Shown one piece after another: positions 1 through 8,340 of a DNA stretch of 44,406 bases (positions within the stretch are counted from its first letter, which is position 1; the number at the start of each line of letters is the position of its first letter). The translations under genes and the position numbers were made by a program. Source of the stretch: Atribacteria bacterium SCGC AAA255-G05 (lineage in GTDB: Bacteria > Atribacterota > Phoenicimicrobiia > Phoenicimicrobiales > Phoenicimicrobiaceae); contig ASPA01000005.1 in assembly GCA_000405605.1 (NCBI GenBank), positions 1-44,406 on the forward strand, read 5' to 3'. The notes beneath the pieces were generated by a model. That model did not search any database, was not told where the DNA came from, and saw only the letters and a list, made by a program, of their open reading frames with translations.

Positions 1-255
1 ATGGGCAATTGTATTTTAAAAGATAAAGAACATCCCGGCTATGGTGACCAGCATCCCAGGTTTGGTATCAAGGGTGGGGAAAATGATGTCAAAGAACTCA
101 CCGAATACTTAAAAGTTTTATTAGATATTGGATTCTTAAATCCACAAAATCCGCCCATTGTAAGCTTTGAGGTAAAACCATTGGCTGATGAATCCTCTGA
201 GGTAGTTATAGCTAATGCTAAACGAGTATTAAGAGAAGCTTGGGTAAGGGTGTAA
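1..255 (+). CDS. Sugar phosphate isomerase/epimerase, C-terminal end (partial)
   Basis: These are the last 84 codons of a xylose isomerase-like TIM-barrel protein; the 5' part lies outside the window, so the ATG at base 1 is probably internal. The HPGYGDQHPRFGI stretch, the GGENDV turn and the late VSFEVKP strand are typical of the final barrel strands of this family, which isomerises or epimerises sugars and sugar acids using a divalent metal. It is followed after 86 bp by a racemase-like gene on the same strand. A decayed copy of the same C-terminal region lies at 41381-41560 on the other strand. The family assignment is good; the substrate cannot be named. Confidence 0.75.
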   Translation: MGNCILKDKEHPGYGDQHPRFGIKGGENDVKELTEYLKVLLDIGFLNPQNPPIVSFEVKPLADESSEVVIANAKRVLREAWVRV

Positions 256-341
256 GAAGTTATATGTAAGAGAAAGCTGAAAAAAATTAAATATTTTCAC
301 AGAGAATTAGATTAAGTATAAAAAAGGAGGAATGAATAGAT

Positions 342-1031
342 ATGAAAAAGGACTTAAGTAATAAGACGCTAGGTATTATACATACGGCAGTATTTACTTC
401 ACAGATAGTACAAAAGTACATGGATGAAATTATCCCTGAAGTCAATGTTATGCACTTGGGTGATGATACGATGCAAAGAGATAATCTTATTGCAGGTGTT
501 GGGGTTATTCCAAAGGTGAACTATTTCAAGTTTGTTACCTATGCAAGGTTTCTTGAAGAAGCAGGAGTAGACCTTATTATGCTTGCATGTTCCACTTTCA
601 ACAGAGCTGTTGATTATGCGAGGCCTATGATTAATACAGCGATACTGCAGATAGATAGGCCCATGATGGATCTTGCAGTAGAGAAGGGTAAACGAATTGG
701 CTTGCTTGCTACCCTTCCGACTACTGTTCCATCATCTGAGCGACTCCTTAGCCAGGCAGCAGAAGACGCAAAAAAAGAAATTGAGATAAAGACTGTATTA
801 AGTAGCGAAGCATTTAAAGCGCTAAGAGCAGGTGATCCAGAAAAGCATAATGAGATACTTCTGGATGAGATAGATAAACTTTCAAGGGAAGTTGATGTTA
901 TAGTAATGGCACAGGTATCGATGTCTGTACTGGAACCTCTTTTGACCAATACACACGTGCCTGTTTACAACAGTGGACGGACTGGTTTCGCAAAAGCAAG
1001 AGAAATTTTGGAATCCCTAATAAAAGAGTAG
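342..1031 (+). CDS. Asp/Glu/hydantoin racemase superfamily protein
   Basis: This 229-residue cytosolic protein belongs to the aspartate/glutamate racemase superfamily. The first catalytic cysteine is present in LACSTF (C83). The position that normally holds the second cysteine, in the strand VIVMAQVSM, is glutamine (Q191), so a two-base racemisation mechanism is unlikely; a decarboxylase, isomerase or binding role is possible. The start is set by an AAGGAGG box near 324-330. It follows a sugar isomerase gene and precedes a TRAP transporter on the same strand, which suggests catabolism of an imported hydroxy or sugar acid. The fold assignment is firm; the reaction is unknown. Confidence 0.7.
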   Translation: MKKDLSNKTLGIIHTAVFTSQIVQKYMDEIIPEVNVMHLGDDTMQRDNLIAGVGVIPKVNYFKFVTYARFLEEAGVDLIMLACSTFNRAVDYARPMINTAILQIDRPMMDLAVEKGKRIGLLATLPTTVPSSERLLSQAAEDAKKEIEIKTVLSSEAFKALRAGDPEKHNEILLDEIDKLSREVDVIVMAQVSMSVLEPLLTNTHVPVYNSGRTGFAKAREILESLIKE

Positions 1032-1474
1032 ATGTGAAGAATAGGGAATCAATATAACTATGGAACAGTCTAAAGAGAAAAAAGCAAGGAAAATAGGACT
1101 CAATAAGACTAGAAGACTTTTAGGCAAGTTAATAGATTACTATAATTACAGTGTCGTATCAGGAGTATTAAAGAACAAGGTTATACGATATCAGCAGAAG
1201 AGCATTTCTCAAGGAATTTGGTACATGAAATTGGAAAGTCTTAAGAGATAAGAGAGAGAAAATAATATAATTAATCGAAGGTAAGAAAAGGGGTGATGGA
1301 AAACACTTAACTTTTATTTGTGATTTTGTTAATGTGCTAACGCAAAATGTGATAAATAAAGAGATTATGAAATGTTATTCGTGACTATGGCTCGAAGTCA
1401 GGGTAGTTTTAGAAAATGTATAAGTTTGTGGATACCGAAAAATGTAAAAATAAAATTAAGTAAGGAGGTTTGTT
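1032..1474 (+). other. 443-bp stretch without a clear gene
   Basis: It holds an open frame of 63 codons at 1060-1251 (lysine- and arginine-rich) with no ribosome binding site and no family I recognise, so I do not call it a gene. The rest is AT-rich and probably contains the promoter of the TRAP operon that starts at 1475. A strong AAGGAGG lies just before that start. No convincing terminator hairpin was seen after the racemase-like gene. Confidence 0.4.
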
Positions 1475-2482
1475 ATGAATATTAAAAAGTTTCGCTTCGT
1501 GATTTTTGTATTGGTTTTTTCTATTTTAACTGTCTTGTTATTTTCTCTAGGTATTAATGCGGAGGAACAATATGTGTTAAGACTTGCACATGATCAAACC
1601 AGTGGCCATCCATATGATTTAGGTGCTCAAAGGTTTGGAGAGGCAGTGGAAGCAAGGACCAATGGTGCAGTGACGATTAAAATTTATCCAGCTTCCCAGT
1701 TAGGCGATACGGCAGAACAAATTGAAGGACTAAAAATGGGAACCTTGGATCTATCTATAGCTGCTTTCTCTCATGTTTCACAGTTCGTCCCTGAATTGGG
1801 AATTTTTGGTGCTCCATATTTGTTTGAAAGTGATAAGCAATTTGCCAACGTCTTTGATGGCGAAGTTGGGCAGATTCTTGATGAGATTTCGCTAAAGAGA
1901 TATGATATTCGATTACTTACCACATATACCTCTGGAAATCGAGTTCTATTTAACAGTAAACGTTCTGTTTTCACTCCTAATGACTTAAGCGATTTAAAAA
2001 TTAGGGTAATGACGGGTCCAGCCGATGCGTTAACTTGGAAAACTTTTGGAGCCATAGCTACTCCCATGGCCTATTCTGAATTGTATTCAGCCATGCAAGC
2101 TGGTGTAGTGGATGGAGGAGAAAATGAGTGCGTCAGTGTTCTGAGAAATAAGTTTTATGAACCTTGCCCTTATATAGCCACAACTTACCATTTAGTGCTG
2201 CCAATGGGGGTATTTATAAGTAATAAGACATTTCAGGAGTTACCTGAAGAATATCGAAAAATAGTCCTTGAAGAAGCTCAAAAATCGGCGATTTGGGAAC
2301 GAGATTACATTACAAGGATGAATAACGAGGCTCTTGATGAGATGATTTCAAAATACGGCGTCAAAGCTAACTTGATTGATAAAGTTGCTTTTATGGAAAA
2401 AGGAAAACCTGTGCAAGAGATAGTGGCTAAAAATTTGGGTGTAATGGACTTGCTAGAAAAAATCCGAGCAGCAAAAAATTAA
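1475..2482 (+). CDS. dctP: TRAP transporter solute-binding protein (DctP family), system 1
   Basis: This 335-residue periplasmic (or cell-surface) binding protein captures an organic acid and delivers it to the DctQM permease. A signal peptide with a hydrophobic core at residues 8-27 is followed by a likely cleavage after INA (A29). The mature part has the DctP features: YPASQLGD, the hinge region, and the conserved carboxylate-binding arginine in KIRVMTGP (R177). The start has the perfect box AAGGAGG seven bases upstream. dctQ and dctM follow on the same strand, then larA, so the ligand is plausibly a 2-hydroxy acid or sugar acid. The ligand is inferred only from context. Confidence 0.93.
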   Translation: MNIKKFRFVIFVLVFSILTVLLFSLGINAEEQYVLRLAHDQTSGHPYDLGAQRFGEAVEARTNGAVTIKIYPASQLGDTAEQIEGLKMGTLDLSIAAFSHVSQFVPELGIFGAPYLFESDKQFANVFDGEVGQILDEISLKRYDIRLLTTYTSGNRVLFNSKRSVFTPNDLSDLKIRVMTGPADALTWKTFGAIATPMAYSELYSAMQAGVVDGGENECVSVLRNKFYEPCPYIATTYHLVLPMGVFISNKTFQELPEEYRKIVLEEAQKSAIWERDYITRMNNEALDEMISKYGVKANLIDKVAFMEKGKPVQEIVAKNLGVMDLLEKIRAAKN

Positions 2483-2646
2483 TTAGTTTTCTAAAAGTAC
2501 AAACTTAGGCATATAGGCTACCCTGGCCTTTAAGTATTTGGAAAAGCCGTCGAAAATGGTGAGGAAATTTCAACAAAGAATATACTGGTTACTGGTAGAA
2601 ATAGATAACTAAGTATAATTCTATTTGATTTAGGAAGAAAAGAAAT

Positions 2647-3156
2647 ATGAAAAAATTTGTTAATTTGCTAGAAAAAATCCAGACTTTTTGGGGAGTACTT
2701 TTATTTGTGGTTTTAGGCATAGTTGTTTTTATTCAAATTTTAAGTAGATTTATCTTTCATAATCCCGTTATATGGTCTGAAGAAGTAGCAAGATTTTTAC
2801 TATTTTGGATGGTCATGATGGGAGCCAGTATTAGTGTTAAAAAGGAAACCCATTTCACTGTCGAGTTTATTATGCCGGAAAAAATAAAAAATCAAGCTTT
2901 GCGAAAAATATTTCGACTAATTCCAAATTTATGTATACTGCTATGTGGAGTGGTAATAACAATTTTTGGTTACGAATACTTTAAAATGGGAAGATTAAGG
3001 ATAGGACCAGGTTCAAATATTAACATGCAATACGTCTTTGTAGCAATACCAATAGCTGGTGTAAGCATGTTTATTTATAGTTTTTACCATATATACCATA
3101 TATTAAATATTAAATCTCTTAAAGAACAAAGAACGGGTAACCCGACAAAAAAATGA
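2647..3156 (+). CDS. dctQ: TRAP transporter small permease (DctQ family), system 1
   Basis: This 169-residue membrane protein has four predicted transmembrane segments. It contains the family stretch SEEVARFLLFWMVMMGAS at the second helix, the usual DctQ signature of an acidic-arginine patch followed by an FxWMxxxGA-like helix. DctQ pairs with DctM to form the sodium-driven permease. The stop codon overlaps the dctM start (ATGA at 3153-3156), implying translational coupling. The 164-bp gap after dctP contains no gene. Confidence 0.93.
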   Translation: MKKFVNLLEKIQTFWGVLLFVVLGIVVFIQILSRFIFHNPVIWSEEVARFLLFWMVMMGASISVKKETHFTVEFIMPEKIKNQALRKIFRLIPNLCILLCGVVITIFGYEYFKMGRLRIGPGSNINMQYVFVAIPIAGVSMFIYSFYHIYHILNIKSLKEQRTGNPTKK

Positions 3157-4463
3157 ATGGAGGTAATATTATTTTAATTATCCTATTTGGATCCTTTATT
3201 TTTCTATTCCTTTTACGAGTCCCGGTGAGTTTTTCACTATTTCTTTCAGCGTTCCTTTCCATTTTGATAGAAGGGAATGTTCCTCTCTCTATTGTTGTAC
3301 AGAGAATTTGGGTTGGTTTGAATAGCTTTCCATTGCTTGCAGTACCGTTTTTACTCCTCGCCGGACAATTATTAAACGAGACGGTTATTAGGGACTACTT
3401 GTTTAATTTTTCCAATAGTCTTGTGGGGCATATTAAAGGCGGGTTAGCTCATAGTAATATTATAATAAGTATGATAATGGCTGGAATGTCTGGTGTTTCC
3501 TCGGCTGATACCGCAGGAGTAGGGTCGGTTTTAATTCCAGCCATGATCAAAGAAGGATATGGGAAGGGTTTTACTGTTGGAGTAACCGCTGCTTCTTCAA
3601 CTCTTGGGAATATTATACCACCAAGTTTAATGATGATTGTTTATGCGGCTTGTTCTAATCTTTCGGTTGGAGGCTTATTTTTGACTGGAATTATCCCGGG
3701 ATTAATGATTGGTGTTGGGCAAATGGCTTATTCTTATTACTATGCTGTTAAACATGGGATTGTTGATGTCCATAAATTCTCATGGCAAACTCTGTTTAAA
3801 AATACAAAGGTTACTATCCCTTCGCTAGGAGTACCAGTAATTATTATCGGTGGAATTACTTTAGGTGTATTTACAGCCACAGAAGCATCCCTGATAGCTG
3901 TTGTGTACATTTTTTTCCTCTCATTTTTTTACCGGGAATTTTCTTTTACTAAGTTTTATAGAGTAATAAAATTTTGCGTTGAATTTTCTTCTCTTTCTCT
4001 TTTTTGCATAGCTACTGCCTCACTATGGGGGTGGGTTCTAGCTTACTACAGTATTCCGCAAGCAATCGTTTCCTATTTTGATACTATGGGGTTACTGAAT
4101 TCTCAGCTGTTAATCTTTAGTTTTGTGATCTTGCTTTTCTTGGCCATGGGAACTTTTATGGATGCTCTTCCTGCGATAGTTATCATGTATCCGATAATTG
4201 GTGAACTTACTTTAAGAGTAGGAATTAATCCATATCACATGGGGATAGTGATTGTTTTGACTTTAGCTATAGGACTTGTAACCCCTCCTTATGGATTGTG
4301 TCTGATGATTGCTTCTCGTCTGGCTGGAATATCAGTTCCTGAAGCACTAAAGTCTATAGTACCATTCTTAATTATCTCCCTGATTGTCGTATTGATTGTG
4401 GTTTTCTTTCCCAACATTATATTGTTTATTCCCAGACTCGTAATGCCAAGATTTATACGCTAA
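3153..4463 (+). CDS. dctM: TRAP transporter large permease (DctM family), system 1
   Basis: This 436-residue, multi-helix membrane protein is the transport subunit of the first TRAP system. Family features include FPLLAVPFLLLAG near residue 60, the GMSGVSSADTAGVGS loop, SSTLGNIIPPS and a late VTPPYGL loop; these repeat the two-fold DctM architecture. It overlaps dctQ by four bases. Length is normal for the family. It belongs with the binding protein at 1475 and is followed after about 240 bp by larA. Confidence 0.95.
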   Translation: MNGGNIILIILFGSFIFLFLLRVPVSFSLFLSAFLSILIEGNVPLSIVVQRIWVGLNSFPLLAVPFLLLAGQLLNETVIRDYLFNFSNSLVGHIKGGLAHSNIIISMIMAGMSGVSSADTAGVGSVLIPAMIKEGYGKGFTVGVTAASSTLGNIIPPSLMMIVYAACSNLSVGGLFLTGIIPGLMIGVGQMAYSYYYAVKHGIVDVHKFSWQTLFKNTKVTIPSLGVPVIIIGGITLGVFTATEASLIAVVYIFFLSFFYREFSFTKFYRVIKFCVEFSSLSLFCIATASLWGWVLAYYSIPQAIVSYFDTMGLLNSQLLIFSFVILLFLAMGTFMDALPAIVIMYPIIGELTLRVGINPYHMGIVIVLTLAIGLVTPPYGLCLMIASRLAGISVPEALKSIVPFLIISLIVVLIVVFFPNIILFIPRLVMPRFIR

Positions 4464-4704
4464 TGTATTTGAAGATGGTTTATTGATAAGAATGAGAAGA
4501 AATATATTAAAAAATACAGTTAGTTCAAAATTGAAATAGCTTTGTCTTTTTTTATATTATTTTTAAATAACGACCTCAATACTTATAAATAAAATTAACA
4601 TAGTAGAAAATGTGTATATGCAAAAGATGGAAGAGATCCTTGCAGCTAAGGATTCTTCTGAAACTATAAAATATTTATACTTTTTAGTTAGAAAGGATTA
4701 AAGA
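4464..4704 (+). other. Intergenic region before larA, with a 27-codon reading frame
   Basis: The region is AT-rich. A 27-codon frame at 4618-4701 ends inside the larA ribosome binding site (its stop overlaps GGATTAA). It may be a leader peptide or the tail of a lost gene; no family was recognised. The T-rich segment at 4542-4555 follows no clear stem, so it is not called a terminator. Confidence 0.25.
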
Positions 4705-5538
4705 ATGAACAAAGAAATAGTACTTCCTTATGGAGATAAGAAAATTTATATAAAGTTACCAGAGGGAAATCTTTCCTGGGTAGTTACCCCAAAAGAAGCA
4801 GTACATATAGAAAATGAAGCAGAAGAGATACGCAGAGCGATTCGTAGTCCTATAGGAACCTCGCCTCTTCCTGAACTTGTCAAACAAAAGGGCAAAAATG
4901 TAGTGTTATTAGTAGATGATAACACTAGAAACACCCCTCAAAAGAGGATATTACCCATTTTATTGGAAGAATTAAATAAGGCAGGGGTAAATGATAATAA
5001 CATCACTGCCCTTATTGCTTTGGGGACACATCGAGCAATGGAGAATTGGGAGATTAGAGAAAGATTTGGAAATGAGATAGTAAATCGTATTCGGTTTGTA
5101 AATCATGACTGGCAAAATATTGAGAATTTAGTAAAAATTAAAAGTAGCGAAGTTCCTTATCCGGTTTGTGTCAATCATTTGTATTATGAGGCTAATATTA
5201 GTATTGGCATAGGTAATATAATTCCACATATGTATACAGGTTGGTCTGGTGGATCAAAAATAGTGCAACCAGGTGTTTGTGGGGAAGAGACTACTGGAGA
5301 AACACACCTTAGAGCAGGGGAGAACGTATATAATATTATAGGAAATTTAGATAATATAGTGCGAAAACAGATGAATGTCATCGCTCGGGCTTCTGAACTT
5401 ACTATGATAGTTAATACTGTATTAAATAAGCGAGGCGAGATAGTAAAAGTAGTAGCTGGGGATTTTGAATTGGCCCATAAAGAGGGAGTTAAATTTGCAT
5501 GGGTCCATTCCTTCTGCGGTTACTTGTACAGGGTTTAA
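4705..5538 (+). CDS. larA: LarA-family nickel-pincer racemase, 5' part, truncated at 5499
   Basis: This is the N-terminal 265 residues of a lactate racemase (LarA)-type enzyme plus 12 out-of-context residues. LarA enzymes racemise or epimerise 2-hydroxy acids using a nickel-pincer cofactor tethered to a lysine. The key residues are visible: H109 in GTHRAM, H175 in IPHMYTG, the cofactor lysine K185 in SGGSK, and H201 in GETH, nearly the numbering of the Lactobacillus enzyme. After A265 (base 5499) the frame leaves the family and stops at 5538. The missing C-terminal part is encoded at 43739-44224 on the other strand; joined, they give about 426 residues, the normal length. The substrate could be lactate or another hydroxy acid. 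Confidence 0.85.
   Translation: MNKEIVLPYGDKKIYIKLPEGNLSWVVTPKEAVHIENEAEEIRRAIRSPIGTSPLPELVKQKGKNVVLLVDDNTRNTPQKRILPILLEELNKAGVNDNNITALIALGTHRAMENWEIRERFGNEIVNRIRFVNHDWQNIENLVKIKSSEVPYPVCVNHLYYEANISIGIGNIIPHMYTGWSGGSKIVQPGVCGEETTGETHLRAGENVYNIIGNLDNIVRKQMNVIARASELTMIVNTVLNKRGEIVKVVAGDFELAHKEGVKFAWVHSFCGYLYRV
5318..5499 (+). repeat. 182-bp perfect inverted repeat, left copy
   Basis: Bases 5318-5499 are identical, in inverted orientation, to 44225-44406, the last bases of the window. The repeat lies wholly inside larA. Identity ends at 5499/44225, where each copy continues into different sequence: this copy runs into the UroD-like gene, the other into the true larA 3' end. Confidence 0.97.
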
Positions 5539-6387
5539 TGCATCAACACCAATTTCAATAAAGTCATCAATTATACTAGAAACATTACCACATGAATGAA
5601 ATAATACTTTAGCGTTACTTTTCTCCTTAACCAGATTAAAGAGTTTTTGATACCTAGGTTTAACTAGTTTTCGATAATAAATAGGTGAAAACATCATTCC
5701 TTTCTGACTAGCAAAATCATCTGCAAAAGCAACAATATCAACATCACTATTTACAGCTTTAAGCGCTGTTTCAGTAGAATCCATATAAAACTTTAAAAGC
5801 CTATCAAGAAGTTCTGCTATAAGGCTTTCCCTATCAACTAAATCAATCATCCATTGCTCAAATCCTCTTAAAAACTGACTCATTGTAGTTATTCCGCCAA
5901 AGATATATAATATTATAGCATAATCAGTTTCTTTCCTTAATTTGATGGCCTTGGAAGATATTTCTTCAACCCTACCTAGATCTTTACCATCAGGCCAGTT
6001 GTAATTATCCATAACTTTAAAACTAAAATCATTTTCGAAGGGGCTTGATATTATGTCCATATAACCATTTTCTGATATTTTCCTCTTAATACCCCATTCA
6101 TCAATATGATAACCCTCATCAGTTATCACATCAAGCCAGCCTTCTGGACCTTTGTTGATTAAACCTCTTGTATCAACATTAAATACTTTTAATATTTTTT
6201 CATCTACTTCTGCACATTGGAATACCAAATGAGATACTTTAGTTTTATTCTTTATGTTCAAATATTTCTTTAATCTTTCATAAGCCTTAACAGTAATAGT
6301 TGTAAATACAGTTGAGCCAAAATCAATAGGAACCCGATCTGGTTTATTATGATTTAAAACTGCTAGAACTCGTTGCCTAGGATTCAT
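5422..6387 (-). CDS. Uroporphyrinogen decarboxylase-like (MtaA/CmuA type) protein, 3' end lost
   Basis: The protein resembles the UroD fold methyltransferases that move methyl groups between corrinoid proteins and thiols or THF. It opens with MNPRQRVLAVLNHNKPDRVPID, the usual family start, and has the HxC zinc motif in LFHSCGNV. Native sequence ends around base 5500, after AEGMDP; the last 25 or so residues are read from larA antisense, so the third zinc ligand and the end of the barrel are missing. The start has a GGGGGAG box and lies 49 bp after dctM of the second TRAP operon. The truncation shares its breakpoint with larA. The corrinoid role is inferred; several family members have unknown substrates. 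Confidence 0.75.
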   Translation of the reverse strand: MNPRQRVLAVLNHNKPDRVPIDFGSTVFTTITVKAYERLKKYLNIKNKTKVSHLVFQCAEVDEKILKVFNVDTRGLINKGPEGWLDVITDEGYHIDEWGIKRKISENGYMDIISSPFENDFSFKVMDNYNWPDGKDLGRVEEISSKAIKLRKETDYAIILYIFGGITTMSQFLRGFEQWMIDLVDRESLIAELLDRLLKFYMDSTETALKAVNSDVDIVAFADDFASQKGMMFSPIYYRKLVKPRYQKLFNLVKEKSNAKVLFHSCGNVSSIIDDFIEIGVDALNPVQVTAEGMDPCKFNSLFMGQFKIPSYYFYYLASLI

Positions 6388-6436
6388 TGAGATACTCCCC
6401 CTTTAAAATAATATATGACAATGCTGAAATGAATAA

Positions 6437-7711
6437 TTACATAAATTTATTTGGTATAAAAGTTATTAATGATGGGAAAAAAGTAACTAATAGTACAACT
6501 AATAACATGGCAAAAGCAAATACCCAGATTATATTTCCAACTTTTTTTAAAGGTAAATTATTTACTCCACAAGTTGTAAATAGTAAAATCCCAACAGGTG
6601 GTGTAATCCCTCCAATTGCCAGACATAATATTATAATAAGGGCAAAATGTAATGGTTCAAAACCAAACCTTGATGCAATTGGCACCAGTGCAGGCACTAA
6701 TATTATCATAGCTGCCAGACCCTCCAAAAACATGCCAACAATTAGAAACCCAAGTATTATTAATAAATAAATAATTGTCGGGTCACTTGAAATTAAAGTA
6801 AGATAATTTACTATTACTAAAGGAAATTGTTCAATAGCTAAAATCCAACCAAAAATAGAAGAAAATGCAATTATTAATAAAACTATAGATGAACGCAAAC
6901 CCGTTTCAAGTAATGCATCATAAATACCTTTAATAGTAATTTTTTTATACAAGACTCCCAGTATTAATGAATAGACGACAGCTATTGCACCTGCTTCTGT
7001 TGCAGTAAACATGCCCCCAACGATTCCAAATAATACTATGATTGGTGTAAATAAGGGTAATATTGCACCAACAAACGCCTGCTGTACTTCCTTTATAGAT
7101 TTTCTTTTTTTCTGTGGATAGTGTCTTTTTATAGTATAACACCAACAAACTATCATCTGGGATATACCAAAGAGAATACCAGGTATTATTCCAGCTAGAA
7201 ATAACCTTCCAATAGAAAGCCCGGTCATAGAACTATAAATAACCATAGTAATACTGGGAGGAATTATAGGCCCTATTGTCGCAGAAGCAGCTGTAACTGA
7301 TAATGAAATGTCTTCATCATACCCCTCATTAATCATAGCAGGAACTAGAATTCTGCCAATGCCTGCTGCATCTGCAGTTGAAGAACCTGATACCCCTGCA
7401 AAAAACATGCTTGCAAGTACATTCACATAACTTAATCCACCTGCTACATGACCTATTAATGCATTAGCGAGGTCTATTAAACGAGTGGTAATACCTGTAA
7501 CATTCATTATTTCACCTGTCAGAACAAACAAAGGAACAGCTAATAAAGGAAAAGAATCAAGAGCAATAATAATTCTCTGAGGAATAACAACTAGAGGCAC
7601 TATTCCTGAACTAAACAAGACTAAAAAAGAACTGATTCCCATTGCAAATGCAATGGGTGTTCCGATAACCATTAAAAACGCAAAGCTGATAAGTAAGGTG
7701 ATTAAACTCAT
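6437..7711 (-). CDS. dctM: TRAP transporter large permease (DctM family), system 2
   Basis: This 424-residue multi-helix membrane protein is the transport subunit of the second TRAP system. Family features: DSFPLLAVPLFVLTGEIMN near residue 52, the GVSGSSTADAAGIG loop, SATIGPIIPPS, and ITPPVG near the end. A GGGAG box precedes the ATG. It lies between dctQ (58 bp upstream) and the UroD-like gene in a minus-strand operon headed by a GntR regulator. Its sequence differs clearly from the plus-strand copy at 3153, so the two systems are not a recent duplication. Confidence 0.95.
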   Translation of the reverse strand: MSLITLLISFAFLMVIGTPIAFAMGISSFLVLFSSGIVPLVVIPQRIIIALDSFPLLAVPLFVLTGEIMNVTGITTRLIDLANALIGHVAGGLSYVNVLASMFFAGVSGSSTADAAGIGRILVPAMINEGYDEDISLSVTAASATIGPIIPPSITMVIYSSMTGLSIGRLFLAGIIPGILFGISQMIVCWCYTIKRHYPQKKRKSIKEVQQAFVGAILPLFTPIIVLFGIVGGMFTATEAGAIAVVYSLILGVLYKKITIKGIYDALLETGLRSSIVLLIIAFSSIFGWILAIEQFPLVIVNYLTLISSDPTIIYLLIILGFLIVGMFLEGLAAMIILVPALVPIASRFGFEPLHFALIIILCLAIGGITPPVGILLFTTCGVNNLPLKKVGNIIWVFAFAMLLVVLLVTFFPSLITFIPNKFM

Positions 7712-7769
7712 ATATCTCCCTTTTAATATCTTTACATTATTACTTACTTCATTAATCCTTAATCGCCTT

Positions 7770-8237
7770 CTATTTTATCAGGCTATAAGTCTTTAACATT
7801 TCTTTTAATATGATAATAATCCAAATAATAGAGCTGAAAGGAAGTGCCAAATATACAATAGACATTGGAAGATGTAAAGCAGGAGATTTTGTGGTTATAA
7901 CCTTGCCAACAAGTACCCAACCATAATATATTACAAATACTAAAAAAATAATCATAATACTATAAATAAAAAATTTTATTATTGCTCTAACCTTATCTGA
8001 TTGCTTATCCAATACTATCTCAATACCAATATGCAACCCTTCTTCCAATCCCCTTGCTGAAGCAATTAATATTCCCCATATAAACAGATATCTAGCCAAT
8101 TCTTCTGTCCACATCAAAGGTACATTTAAACAATATCTAAAAAAAACCTGCAAGATTGTAACCATAACAATACTACCAAACAAAAAAACAATTATGCTAT
8201 TTAAAACTTGTTTTAATCGTCTTTCGAAATTCCTCAT
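7770..8237 (-). CDS. dctQ: TRAP transporter small permease (DctQ family), system 2
   Basis: This four-helix membrane protein contains the DctQ signature TEELARYLFIWGILIASARG. I prefer the ATG at 8237 (protein MRNFERRL, 155 residues), which has an AGGAG box upstream. An ATG at 8261 would add eight residues but its purine-rich stretch touches the start codon. The gene follows dctP after a gap that holds a 15-bp-stem hairpin, so dctP may be expressed more strongly than dctQM. Confidence 0.9.
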   Translation of the reverse strand: MRNFERRLKQVLNSIIVFLFGSIVMVTILQVFFRYCLNVPLMWTEELARYLFIWGILIASARGLEEGLHIGIEIVLDKQSDKVRAIIKFFIYSIMIIFLVFVIYYGWVLVGKVITTKSPALHLPMSIVYLALPFSSIIWIIIILKEMLKTYSLIK

Positions 8238-8297
8238 GGTTTTTTCAACTCCTAATATCATCCCTTACAAAGAAGTTAATTTTTTGGTATATACAAG

Positions 8298-8334
8298 AAT
8301 AATCGGGACGAGAATTAAGCTCGTCCCGATTATT
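8298..8334 (-). promoter_or_regulatory. Hairpin between dctP and dctQ (system 2)
   Basis: Perfect 15-bp arms (8298-8312 and 8320-8334, GC-rich core GGGACGAG) enclose a 7-base loop. In the minus direction no run of T follows, so it is more likely an mRNA-stabilising or partial-terminator hairpin after dctP than a full terminator. Such intercistronic hairpins are common after binding-protein genes, where they raise the ratio of receptor to permease. Confidence 0.7.
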
Positions 8335-8340
8335 AACTTT

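Noticed and set aside
1060..1251. 63-codon gene after the racemase-like gene
   Set aside because: There is no ribosome binding site, no recognisable family, and a lysine/arginine-rich composition common in chance frames of AT-rich DNA.
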